Shown: positions 22,701 through 33,192 of the stretch, one piece after another
Layout of the letters: every line of letters begins with the position of its first letter
Numbering within the stretch: the stretch's first letter is position 1
Source of the DNA: Odontesthes bonariensis
Taxonomy: Eukaryota > Chordata > Actinopteri > Atheriniformes > Atherinopsidae
Reading direction: 5' to 3'
Assembly (NCBI RefSeq): GCF_027942865.1
Contig: NC_134519.1
Location: forward strand, 21,610,248 to 21,674,247
Length of the DNA: 64,000 bases
The notes under the pieces: model-generated
What the model was told of the DNA's origin: nothing
What the model saw: only the letters and a program-made list of their open reading frames with translations
Databases searched by the model: none
Made by a program: the position numbers and the translations under genes

Positions 22701-25700
22701 TGAGCTTCATATTTGTGCATAAACACCAAGTTCTTTGACTTTGGCAACAACCCTTACTCTGACCTCATTTGTTAGAACGAATGAGGTAATAATCTGTTTT
22801 TTTCTTTCTTCCTTCTTGTTTTGTTATGTTTCAACCAAAAAGTCTTACTCCACTCTTTGGCACACAATTAATTCCAGAAATACAGCAGCCTTTACCAGGT
22901 CATAGGAGCAATAACATCTCAGATTTAGATCTATTTTCAAATTGATGTGAAGGTGGCGCGACCTTAATGTTTGACCAAAAGGAAGAGAAACTAGGACCAA
23001 GCTGGCCGTCTCTTAGCACTGAGCCTCGAGAGTGCATCCAGCTCTCATATTTTCCTTCAACTCAAACTGGCTGAGGCTGTAAAAATAACACAGGGCTAAC
23101 AGCCAACACAGCCACTCTTACCGCTCCATAGACATATCAGAACCGGACCATGTTCCTCTATGAGGGTACAGATGAAATTTGGTCTCAAAATATTTGAAAT
23201 AAACTGCACTTTATAACTACAAAGTACATGATTCTAATCATCAAATCAACAACAATTTCCTTGAATTATACAGAATATAACAAGACAAAAGTATCTGATG
23301 TAGCAGCATTTCATTCAACCCTGCCAAGTTTGTAACATTATCTGGGAACCGTCACTTATGACGGTTTGTGACAAATGTAGGAATTTCTTACCTGACACCA
23401 GAATGTCATTGCGCAAGGCACAGACGGCGTACTCAGACTTGGTGAACTCGGGTAGTTTTGCCAGCGATTTCCATTCTCCTGTGACTGGATCGTAGCATTC
23501 AGTGTAGGGCAGGTTGAAGCCACCCACCCGCTCACATCCACCCACCACCACAATGACCTCACTGTAGCCAGTTGACCTGTACAGAGGAGAAAAAAAAAAT
23601 AATTGATGGTCATGCAGACAGAGAAAAATGAAAAAAAAAGACAAACAGGTTTCTTAAGGAGGCAATTAAACATACACATTTTATATGGCGTCTCATTAAA
23701 ATACTGTATATTTGTCACCCTAAATAAAGAGAATCTGCATATATGGACACGTATGGACATATTAACAGCATGTCAATGCCAGATTTGTAATTACAGGAAG
23801 AAGGAATGTGTGCCACCACTGGAATAACTTCATTTATCTTCATAGCAAAGTTCAGTGTACAATAAAGGTATCGCTCTTAAGTAGAACCAAACACACTTGA
23901 GACAAGACTTGTCTTGAGACAGCTGAATTTTCATGATTACTAAACTTTCTTATTTCACTGTATGCTGTGGAAATTATTGCAATTCCTGTTCAAGATCCGG
24001 GCAAATTAAAATTCTAATATGCATCACTGCACTCTCCGTTTACTTGACATTTGTGTAGATCAGAGACAAACCAGGCTTCAGGGTTGCTTTTACGTACATG
24101 TATACAGTTATAAAGACAGTATAGCCCACAAATGGTTTACCTTTATGTTTGTGCATAAGTTAAATTATGTTCTAGTGCAGGGGTGGCCAACCCGCGGCTC
24201 CCGAGCCGCATGCGGCTCTTTGTCTGGTTTCATGCGGCTCTTATGTTCATATCAAAATTTGTGTTTGTGGTGTTGTTTTTTATGTGCGTGTTCGCTTCGT
24301 TTGAGTTCAATGCGGCAGCGGTCTCCAACCTTTTTTGCTCCATGGACCGGTTTAATGTCAGACAATATTTTCAAAGACCGGCCTTTCAAATACTACAAAA
24401 TAAAATGATACAACCAACACAGACTCTGTGGTATTTAGTAAATATAATAATAAACTTGAATCCACTGTGCACTTGTATGTAACTTTATTAGCAGCGTCCT
24501 CCTGATGCGTCACGTGACCGAGACGAGAGCGAGTCAAGAACAGACGGATGGAACGGAGAGAATTCAGTCATTTTTCAAAATAATGTGGCTCTTTGTGGTA
24601 ACACAGTAAAAAAATGCAGCTCTTAGTCTCTGACCGGTTGGCCACCCCTGTTCTAGTGGCTCCTCCCCAACAAAAGAGGAAAGGCCCTGGTGCAGATATA
24701 GAAGGGGGAAGTCAGGCATCTGTTTTGAGCATCATTTGGCCCTTAGGGCAAACAAAGCAGACAAACCACTTGCCTGGCTCAGATCTCCCTAGATAATAAC
24801 AATACACCTGAAATACATGTCACACTGCTTAATAACTGATGTCTGGCACCTGTCCCACCTTAACCATTTCAACAGCCTGAATAACAAAGGCACTGCAGTT
24901 TGTTTTTCAGCAGTCTACCATATGGCATGTTTTGTGTTTCATTCCTAAAAAAAATAAAAAATGGTGTTAACATTTAAAAAAAAAAAAAAAAAAGCACTCT
25001 CCAAATAACAACAACAACCACTAGAAATGCAAGATTTTTTTATAAATAGGTGTAAGGTGAACAGGTGGAGACAGAAGGTACCCAAACAAATCCACAAGGT
25101 GAGCTAGACTGCTGGTATGATAACAAGACTCAACATTTCATGCGATTGCCATTTCTTGCATCACATCTTTTTTTCCCCTCTTTCTTTAAAGCAGACGGTC
25201 TGTGTTCAAACATGCCCTGCTTCCCTCTATCATTTCCATTCGAAAATATTTCTGAAAACAAGGCTTTGTCAATGACAAACTTCTCTCTTAGGCGCAATAA
25301 CGCTCCCCATCTGTCACATGCACATACAACAACACAGCCAGGGGCAGTGCGTTCATTAGCAAGTTGTAACCTCTAGCTATACAATGTGAGATAAAAGACC
25401 GCCTAACTTTCCTTTGACCTAAAAAAACAAAAATGCACTCCGAGGAGATCAAAACAAAATCTTTTTTTCAAGAGGAAAGATTAGTCATTATTCAAGGGAG
25501 TGTAATTGTGCATATGCTACAAGCTAACAAGGCACACTACTTCCACATAATCTTATCTTGGTGGCCTTCCTCATACCAAGGAAGACAACATTTCCATTAC
25601 CTGCGTGGACGAGTTCTGGGTGACATCATTTCATTTCCAAGTACGTGGTAGCGCCTGGCCTCGTGGAGAAGCTGGTAGCACTCTGGGGCATTCTGGATGA

Positions 25701-26620
25701 TCTGGTCTCCCTCCACCGTCTGGACAAAGTAGTTGGGGTGGAGCAGGGGCAAGCGAACATGGTGCAGCAAAGCCTTCAGAATGGGCTTCCTGCTATCCAC
25801 ACTGTGGTACACCCATCGCATGACCGCCTCAAACACCACCTCCTCCTTACCGACAGACAGCTCATCACTGTTAATGTACTCTTCCAGCTCTTCTTCGCGT
25901 AGGTCAAGGAACTCCTCATGCTGCGCCACGTCGGAGAAGTTGGCCAGGGCATAACTGCGGCAGCGGCTGGCCAGCTGCTTCAGAGAATGCGCATCTGCAA
26001 AACGCTGGATGCCCAGAGAGTTGCACGGGTCCAGCTGGTCCTCCAGGAACTTTGCACAAGCATCACGCAGTGTGGCGATTTGGAAGAGGCTTGACGTTTC
26101 AAAGAGGAACTGGACATTGTCGGTGGTGATCTTGGCGCGGCCGGTGTAAACATAGGTGAGGAAGGACTCCATCGCCTCGGCCAGAATGCCGTTGATCTCA
26201 ACCAGCATCTCGCGGCTCTCACGGTGATCATTGCAGAACATGGCTCTGAAGTAGGAAGAGCAGGCAGAGAGAACAGCCCGGTGGCAGGGGAACTCACGGC
26301 CTTGGACACTGATGACGACGTCGGTGAAAAGGCGACAGTCACGAAACTCATTGAACACCTGCAGGATGCCATCTGAATGCGACGAGCCAGAGCAGAAGTC
26401 CAGAACTTCATGACTGCCTAAGGCTTTGGATTCAACATCAAACACCTTTGGGATAAACAACATGTATAAAGTTCAGTAAAACTTTTGGCTTTATTAAGAA
26501 ATGCCTCAAAATATAAAGTATGCAAAACTGCAGGTGTGACAGCACCTTGCGTTTAACAGCTGGTGAGTCCCTGATCCCAGAGTCCTCCCTGTTCATTCTC
26601 CTGCCAAGAATCAACACCAT
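15454..26620 (-). CDS. klhl24: Kelch-like protein 24 (BTB-BACK-Kelch), complete coding region
   Basis: KLHL24 is a substrate adaptor of cullin-3 ubiquitin ligases; in mammals it controls keratin-14 and kainate-receptor levels. Seven coding exons join in phase: 26546-26620, 25601-26445, 23392-23576, 21614-21732, 17234-17422, 15753-15941 and 15454-15660, giving 602 aa against 600 in human. The start at 26618-26620 (MVLILGRRMNRED) has a strong GCAGCCATGG context and matches the family start. The 845-bp exon holds the BTB domain (FPCHRAVLSACSSYFRAMF) and BACK domain (VFEAVMRWVYHSVD). Six kelch blades follow, with repeated double-glycine motifs (VVVGGCERVGG, VYAVGGYDGQ, LFVIGGGPDD, YVCGGLTK, IFILGGRGE). 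The first intron has an unusually weak donor, AAG|GTGCTG. Known fish paralogues (a/b) cannot be told apart here. Confidence 0.97.
16041..16140 (+). mobile_element. tRNA-derived SINE, short copy with target-site duplications
   Basis: The element starts GGGGTGGTCCGTGGCGTAGT, where TGGCGTAGTGG fits the RNA polymerase III A-box, and ends in an A-rich tail (AAAAGCCCAAAAAAA). Flanking 16-bp direct repeats at 16025-16040 and 16141-16156 (GAAAAATGAAGCGACT / GAAAACTGAAGCGACT) show target-primed insertion. The copy lacks a clear B-box, so it is an internally shortened member. It sits in a klhl24 intron. Confidence 0.8.
16760..16791. repeat. (TA)n microsatellite in a klhl24 intron
   Basis: A run of about 16 TA units. 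Confidence 0.9.
17423..21613 (-). other. klhl24: Large klhl24 intron
   Basis: The intron separates two kelch-blade exons. Apart from the degenerate transposon at 20286-20781 I see no coding or RNA gene. Short open frames here lack splice support and family similarity. Confidence 0.6.
20286..20781. mobile_element. Degenerate inverted-repeat DNA transposon (possibly piggyBac-like)
   Basis: The left end TTAGCTCATTGGCTGCCA and the inverted right end CTAACTCTTTCGGTGCCA match at 13 of 18 positions. The right part contains a perfect 22-bp palindrome at 20745-20766, centred on GTCTATAGAC, with a partial second copy at 20701-20718. No coding frame survives. Family assignment is inferred from the TTA/TAA-like ends. 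Confidence 0.4.
24178..24650. mobile_element. Non-autonomous hAT-type DNA transposon with 8-bp target duplication
   Basis: Inverted ends CAGGGGTGGCCAACC and GGTTGGCCACCCCTG bound a 473-bp element. An exact 8-bp duplication, TTCTAGTG, flanks it at 24170-24177 and 24651-24658, diagnostic of the hAT superfamily. There is no transposase frame. From about 24314 it contains CAGCGGTCTCCAACC, which looks like the end of a second hAT family, so the element is composite. It lies in a klhl24 intron. Confidence 0.85.
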
Positions 26621-28450
26621 GGCTGCCACCTTCAAGATAATCACTCACTAAACTTCAGGACGATCTAGAGAGAAAGGAGAGAGGACAAAACAGCACAATT
26701 AAAGAAAATGGTTCCATGCAATATTCCAATCGGCCATGATTATATGAACCGTTTCATCAGATAAGTTCAGAGGAAGCACAGAGAGCAAACTAACTGGATC
26801 ACTGCAGCACAACTGAGAAAAGTCACCACATGCAAACGGAGAAATCACACCGCAAAGCAGTGTACATACTAGGGGAGAGTAAGTGAGCCACACAAACAAA
26901 TTTCCCAAGCCTTTGGGGAAAAGATCAAACATTTTACATCGCAGTTGAAGGAAACAATTTTGAGGATCCGAATCTGGGCCGCACATAAATCTGTGTGGCA
27001 TTTCCTCTGGCTAGCTCGACACTGCGACAAAACAGTTGTACCCTGCAGCACAATAGATCGCATGATACCGAGGATGACAAAGAAACAGGCGGGAGAGAGA
27101 GATTGAGCAACGGTTGGAGGGCCAACATACATGTCAGTCAGGTTTGTTTTGAAGGAGAGTGGGGGCAGGGATGCAACCACACACGACAAAGTGTTTGAAC
27201 AACTGTAAAGTCAATGCAACTGATAACCTTGAATTTTCTGTTTTGTTGAGCATATGGTCTTTTGATATTGTCACTTTTAGGAAAATACCATGTTGTCAAA
27301 CAACCAAGTGCCAAAGAGAGACTAGTTATCTATAATACTTCTATGACTGCTGAAGAAAAATCTTTTGCCTCAGGCCATAGTACGACTTTTAAAGTTAGCA
27401 ACAAGTCTGACCTATGCTCCTGTGAAGTCATTTATCTGTTGTTATTTTTAAATCGCAGGACTCAGTTCATTCACGTGGCTAATTGGCCACAAGCAGCTCT
27501 CGCTGCACTGTAATCATGGAGATTAGAGGACAGGTTTAGCTAGAAGTGTCAGGGGCAGATCCACCTTTTGACTGTTCAATACTGAGGAAAACCAATATTA
27601 AATTTTGACTATCAAAATAATAAAATTAATTTATGTTTCATCTGTTACATTTCTTGTTGTTATCCAGATGAAATTAAGTCAAATTTAGTGTAAAAACACT
27701 TAAATATTGGCAGGTGGTTGTGACAAATTAAATCCATACCGGTAAAAACATAATAGGCCAAAATACTTACTAACAGAAATGACGAAATAGAGCTTTACTA
27801 AAATTATTATTATCTTTACTGCACTGATTACATAAAAACAATTAAAATGTATTTCAGTACAAGGGCAGAAAACCGAATGAGCTGTAAAGGTGTTAGCTCC
27901 GGTCAGACAAAGCAAACTTGCCTCGTGCCACAGACGTTTAAAGCCTTGGTCGACCGTTAGCGGTCGAAAAAGAAGAAGAAGAAGAAAGGGCTGTTGTCAA
28001 ACTCAAAGCAAGAAATACCCCACAGAAGTTATAAAAAATATAACTATAATAAATGTTTATAACATCTAGAATTACATAAAAATTACATGTTACCTTTTGC
28101 AGAAATGTCCAGATGTGACTTCGTCTTCGATCAAAAGTGAAGGGAGGGGGGGAACTGACAAAAACAAATCAGTATTTTGTAGAAAGTTTAGCGCTGTCTT
28201 TTAAAAATATCCTCACCCAAACGGTTAGGAAAAAGTAGACATGCTGCAACACAGCCAGGACATTTTGACGTCCGCCTCTGACAAAAACAAAGACTTCCAA
28301 TAAGCTAACTTTGTTGTAAACACAGCCCATGTATAAATACTTGTCAGACAGAAAAAAAAACTGCACCCACTCAGATGTTTCTGCTGATGCATTGTGGGTA
28401 ACCGAGTCTTATTGTTATGGTCTTGCGTAGATTTGGTTGACGAAAAAAAC
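26621..28450 (-). promoter_or_regulatory. klhl24: klhl24 5' leader intron, non-coding first exon and probable promoter
   Basis: A 5'UTR exon probably ends at the donor CAAAAG|GTAACA (boundary near 28093/28094, minus strand). Its upstream end was not fixed. The promoter is therefore expected around 28.1-28.5 kb. The DNA between 26.7 and 28.1 kb shows no other supported gene. A 6-bp perfect stem (CGACCG TTAG CGGTCG) followed by GAA repeats lies at 27951-27985. Confidence 0.4.
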
Positions 28451-29437
28451 AGCATTTCCCGAAGGCCTGTCGTTCTCCACGTGGCTTCCCTTTGTTTGCA
28501 AACAAACGTTACTTTTAATGGCGGAAAAAAGAACTTAACGAAAGGCGAGAACTGGGCGAAAAACTCGAAAAATAACAACTTTACAGCAATGCTTGTATCG
28601 ACTTGTAGAGGACAGTTAGCGTCTTATTATTGGATGTAACTCGTCGCCAAGTGTCATTTTATAATTTTAACGGTAAGCTTGTGTAAAGTTGACGTGCTAA
28701 GGAAAGCATATTTACATAGTTATGTATGTATATACAGTGGTAAACATAAGTGTAAAGGTCATAGCTCGGTAATGGGACACTGGAGACACGTGAATACAGG
28801 ATGAAACACAATATGCACCACTTGTTTTCAGGTGAAGAGGAAGGAGGAGCTTAGTGAAAACAAAGGATGTCACAACTTCCTTAACGTGTTGCAAAATCTT
28901 TCTGAGAGGTCTCAGTTGGGTTCCATGAAGCGCTGATGATGTCATGAGGAACCAACATGTGGAGCACGGGTTACTGCGACTTGGAGGAATTTTACTCTGT
29001 AAACATTACATCTTGAGTAAGCCTTGTAATTAAGCATGCTTCAGAATGTATACACATCCTTATTTGTATTCTCACATAAATAAGAATAAAGATACAGTGA
29101 TGGTTAAATGGTCTCACATGCACGCTAACTTGAAGATCCACTAGATCTATGTGCGTTTCTTCATTTGGTTACCAGATCAGTAATCAAAATGAAAAAACAC
29201 AATAAAATAAGGCGTAGGACAGGCTTGCTTTTGGCCTCAAGCACCTGCTGGTCAGGTTGATGAGAAGCAAATTTTGATAAGAGAAGGCCATGAGGAAAAT
29301 TAGCAAAGTAAGTTTCAGTGACAATATCCTTTTTGTGGAAAGCAGAGACAAATCAGGCTTTTTGTTGCATGCTTGGAAGTTTGTTATTGCAGTGCTGTAA
29401 AGATTTGTTAAAAAATGACAGTGATATATGTGGGTTT

Positions 29438-30058
29438 AGTTTTTCTTTGCCATCAGAGTTTGAATACGAATTTCTAATATCGAATTTTTACAGCATCAAA
29501 ATCAGACTTTGAATTTGAAAAACCCACAGTGGAAAAAAAAAAATTCAGTGGAAAAAAAAAAATTCAGTGGAAAAAAATTCGACTTCCAAAAATTCAGTGG
29601 AAAAAGAACCAGACTCAACATCCGGGTAAACAGGGAGACGCAATCGATCCCTGTCTCAATTCATCCAACGGCAGCCAATCAAGTTACGCTCCATTGGACA
29701 GATCAGCTCAATAGATATTAGTGATATCTATTACTCAATTTTATTAACACAAATGGCAAATAAAGTAAACTCACTCACCGAAGCACCATCACCCGCGTTG
29801 GTGGACATGGCTGATCTGTCCAATGTAGCGTAACTTGATTGGCTGCCGTTGGATGAATTGAGACAGGGATCGATTGCTTCTCCCTGTTTACCCGGATGTT
29901 GAGTCTGGTTCTTTTTCCACAGAATTTTTGGAAGTTGAATTTTTTTCCACTGAATTTTTTTTTCCACTGTTGGTTTTTCAAATTCAAAGTCTGATTTTGA
30001 TGCTGTAAAAATTCGATATTAGAAATTCGTATTCAAACTCTGATGGCACAGAAAAACT
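29438..30058. mobile_element. Foldback (near-palindromic) non-autonomous transposon
   Basis: Two arms of about 270 bp are near-perfect inverted copies. The left begins AGTTTTTCTTTGCCATCAGA and the right is its complement with one change in that block. A unique centre of about 100 bp (29709-29806) separates them. Each arm carries several copies of AATTCAGTGGAAAAA. The open frames read from both strands of this element are products of the symmetry, not genes. I could not define a convincing target duplication. Confidence 0.75.
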
Positions 30059-31394
30059 TCCATAGGTTTATGTCTGTCGGATTCACATGCAAAAAAGAAA
30101 AAGGTGAACAGTGAGCAGACATACTGAGCATGGTCTATGTGCAGGAAACCAGCCACGTGCCGTTGTGCCAAACCAACACTCCTTTATCCTATCTATTGCA
30201 TGAAATACCAGTTTTGCAGCACGGTGGACGGACAAATGTGTCCCTCTGCTGTTGAGCTGTTGTAACAATCACAAATAAAGCACAAGGTTCCTGACTCGCC
30301 ACTATCCACCATTCTTCTCGTGTCAATCTTTTTTTTTTTGCACATCCAGTTGTAAACCAACAAGGCTTTCAACTGAAGCTTGTTTACGTCTTTACAAGGC
30401 TTTTAGCGTGAATGCTGAAACTAAAGATTCAAAAGTGAAGGTGGAAACTAAAGGAGTTGAGTGTCTTCTTATTTAGACCTAGATTAGTATATGAGGTGTC
30501 AGTCCAGGACAATAAAGATGTGAGATAATCAAGTGCTCGACGTAGACACATGTAACATACAACAACGAGGATGTCACATTTCTACATGCAAGCACATTTC
30601 ACCGTAGTCCGATGCATGTTTCACTTGCACTGCATGCACAGTTGTTAGGTGACTATTCCAATCTTATTAGTGTTTTGAGGGAGGATGGGGCCCTGAAATG
30701 ATTCATACCTCTTACGAAGGCGTGAATAATCAACAAACAGCGTCATTGCTTCAGGTATAATGGGCCAAAAAAATTACATTTCATTGATAATGGAAAGTAA
30801 AAATTGCAACCTCTTTAAAACTCCTTCATGACGGAAATGTTATCATTACCCTTAAACACGGGCATCGAGGATAAGATGAGCAAAATATTTGCAAATCATT
30901 TGTTGAATGATGTCACCAGTGTCACCACATTCTGGACCTGAAACTTACTTGGAGTGTTCAGAAGTACCAGGTCTCAAGTGCTCAGAGACACAGCCAAGAT
31001 AAAGACAGACTGCCACTTGGTGCATGATCAAGATTGGGCCCAGAAATACCCAAAGACACATCACAAAGTCATCATGGACAGATTACATTGGAGGGACTCT
31101 TGATGGAGCAGATGAATGGACCCATGCTGGATCAGATATGCACACTTTTTAGTACTTATTAGTTTGAATTACTCTGAACATTGAGAATAAAATAAATTTA
31201 GCTGTTAAAATTTCTTTCTGCAAAGTATCTGCCTAATCATTCTGAACACTTAAATATTACTCTGAGAAAGACAGAACTCACAAAACATTCACTTGTAAGT
31301 TCCAAGGATTGAATAGGAAAATTGTATTAATCACAATTAATCCAGAGGAATAAAATTTGACAAATAAAAAGCATGCGTTGTAGAACAACATAAA

Positions 31395-31560
31395 ACAAAA
31401 ATGTGTTTATTTCTGGCACGTTCAAGACAACAAAAGTTCAACAAAGTGCTTCACAGTTAATACAGTTTACAGTCAATAACAAGGTAGTAAAATATGATAG
31501 GACATAAAAACAATAAAAGCACAATAAATGACAAGGAGATTAAAGCAAAATGGAAAAAAA
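31395..31560. repeat. Diverged interspersed repeat related to 43405-43655
   Basis: The sequence shares the TTTATTT...CAAAGTGCTT(T/C)ACAG core and the following A-rich stretch with the repeat in the pask intron. No coding frame is supported. Confidence 0.35.
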
Positions 31561-32241
31561 AAGAAGGCGGCTGCTCTGGGCCAATATACAATGTAGTGCA
31601 CCAGTGAATTCGAGAGTGAATGACTTTTTCCAGGCGTTTTAAGGGGGAAGCTGCTCACTGGTAGTCAGAGTGGTGACATGGAGCCACAGGGCCAAGAGTG
31701 CCTGCAGAAATGACAAGTGGATTTGATCTTCCAAGCCAAATGACTCCAGGCTTATTCTTTATTTAAGCCTGTGAAAGGAAAAAAGGAAAGTCCAGATCAT
31801 GCGACACATGGACAGGGTGGTACTCAGGACTGTAACACTGAGAACGGGTCCTCTGGAAGGTGGGGGTTTAACAAGCTGACCAGGCGCTCGCTTTCTACAT
31901 AAAGACACAAACTACATGTGGTATTTTGGAGTAAATGTTTTCAAATCTGACCCTCTTGACCTTCTTTGTTGCGAAACAACATTTCGACACACGTACGCAA
32001 ACGTTTACAGATACATGGAACTTGAATATAACAGAAATGAAGGTGAACAGTCACAAAAAAAACTTAGACAAGTCTGAACTGTACTTGTAGCCTCAGTATA
32101 AAATCCAGCTTATTACCTTTATAATTACTTTGTTTGCTGGATGACTACTTCGAGATATCACACAAAAGTAAGATATATCACATTCCCACTGGAGAATTGC
32201 AATAAGAATGGATAGCGGGTGGTTCTTAGGAGTCATTATGA

Positions 32242-33192
32242 TTAGGTGATCTGGCCGAGTCTCCTGTGGCGATGCAGCAGCAGCGTCAGAGTATCTGCAA
32301 TCTCCCTGTACCTCAGTCCATACAGGTAAGGGGCAAATGCCCTGGGCAGTAGCATTAAAACATAATTATTGACTGTGCTAACCCACACATGAACATCCTG
32401 ACTCCTGTGGAAGGAGTCAGGACTACTTTGGAACATGAAGAGTTCCAGGGTGAAAACAAAGCCGGGGACAAAGTAGAGCAGGAGCAGAACCCCGTGGGCC
32501 AGCACGGTGACCCGTGCCCTAGAGAAGCGGTTGTGCCAGATTCCCTGTGTCCTTGTTACCATGTAGAGCCGAATGTAGCAGTAAAGAATGAGAAAGGCAC
32601 AGATTAGTGCAGCTACAAAGAAGAAGGTGTGGACCTCCCCTGTGTTGAGGGAGATGTGAACCAGACACATAGACACTTTTACATGAAGATTTCCCCCCTT
32701 TTCCTTCCTCAGGATCATTAAGCTGAAAGGGTACAAGGCTGCCAGCACCCACACTGCCGCCACGATGCAGTGGGTTCGACCAGGTGTCATAACATCATGG
32801 TAATGAAGGGGCCAGCGAACAGCAGTGAAAGTGTCGACCACCATGAGAGTGACGGTGAGAATGGCACAGGAGTAGGAAGTGACGAGGACAGCCGTGGACA
32901 GCTCACAAACTATCCAGGGTACCCGAGCTTCCACAGCATTTCCAATCATTGTGACCAAGTTGAGCACGAGGAAGAGCATGTCTGCTGTCAAGGTGTTGGC
33001 CACCAGCAGGTAGCGGGTCTCCTGACGCAAGGAGCGGGACAGAAAAATGCATATCAGGAGAACAGGGCTGGCCAGCAAGGTGGCAAGAGTGAGAAGAGTG
33101 GCAGGGATGCAAAACAACTCCAGGTGCCACCTCCTCACACTCTCATACCACTCCTGTGTGAGGTTTGAAAACATTATCGATGATGATGACAA
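32242..33192 (-). CDS. gpr148: GPR148-like orphan class A G-protein coupled receptor, single exon
   Basis: The 316-aa frame is intronless and complete. Seven hydrophobic helices are visible at about residues 26-51, 62-84, 97-121, 141-161, 189-212, 228-252 and 272-293. Asn10 (NLT) is a glycosylation site, and Cys96/Cys176 can form the usual TM3-ECL2 disulfide. Asp71 in TM2 is the sodium-site residue. The end of TM3 reads VVDTFTAVRWPLHY, so the Asp-Arg-Tyr switch is Asp-Thr-Phe. TM6 lacks the CWxP motif, and TM7 ends LLPRAFAPYLYGLRYRE. From memory, the GIW...FSRAR...TVL and LLPRA...PYLYGLRYR blocks resemble mammalian GPR148, also an orphan. The ligand is unknown. It lies between klhl24 and mterf4 with independent spacing on both sides. 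Confidence 0.8.
   Translation of the reverse strand: MSSSSIMFSNLTQEWYESVRRWHLELFCIPATLLTLATLLASPVLLICIFLSRSLRQETRYLLVANTLTADMLFLVLNLVTMIGNAVEARVPWIVCELSTAVLVTSYSCAILTVTLMVVDTFTAVRWPLHYHDVMTPGRTHCIVAAVWVLAALYPFSLMILRKEKGGNLHVKVSMCLVHISLNTGEVHTFFFVAALICAFLILYCYIRLYMVTRTQGIWHNRFSRARVTVLAHGVLLLLYFVPGFVFTLELFMFQSSPDSFHRSQDVHVWVSTVNNYVLMLLPRAFAPYLYGLRYREIADTLTLLLHRHRRLGQIT

Larger units (their letters stand above)
28451..32241. other. Spacer between klhl24 and the GPR148-like gene
   Basis: It holds the foldback element (29438-30058) and the LINE/SINE-tail-like repeat (31395-31560). The segment about 30890-31140 looks like old repeat DNA but I could not name it. No supported gene. Confidence 0.5.

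Noticed and set aside
26438-26644. klhl24 start eight codons upstream (MIILKVAAMVLI)
   Set aside because: The MVLILGRR start has the better Kozak context and matches the known family N-terminus.
28394-28639. 81-aa plus-strand frame near the klhl24 promoter
   Set aside because: No family similarity or splice context; likely a chance frame in a promoter-proximal region.
29509-29987. Matching open frames on both strands (N-terminal NLKN..QWKKK type)
   Set aside because: They are mirror images produced by the two arms of the foldback element and have no splice or family support.
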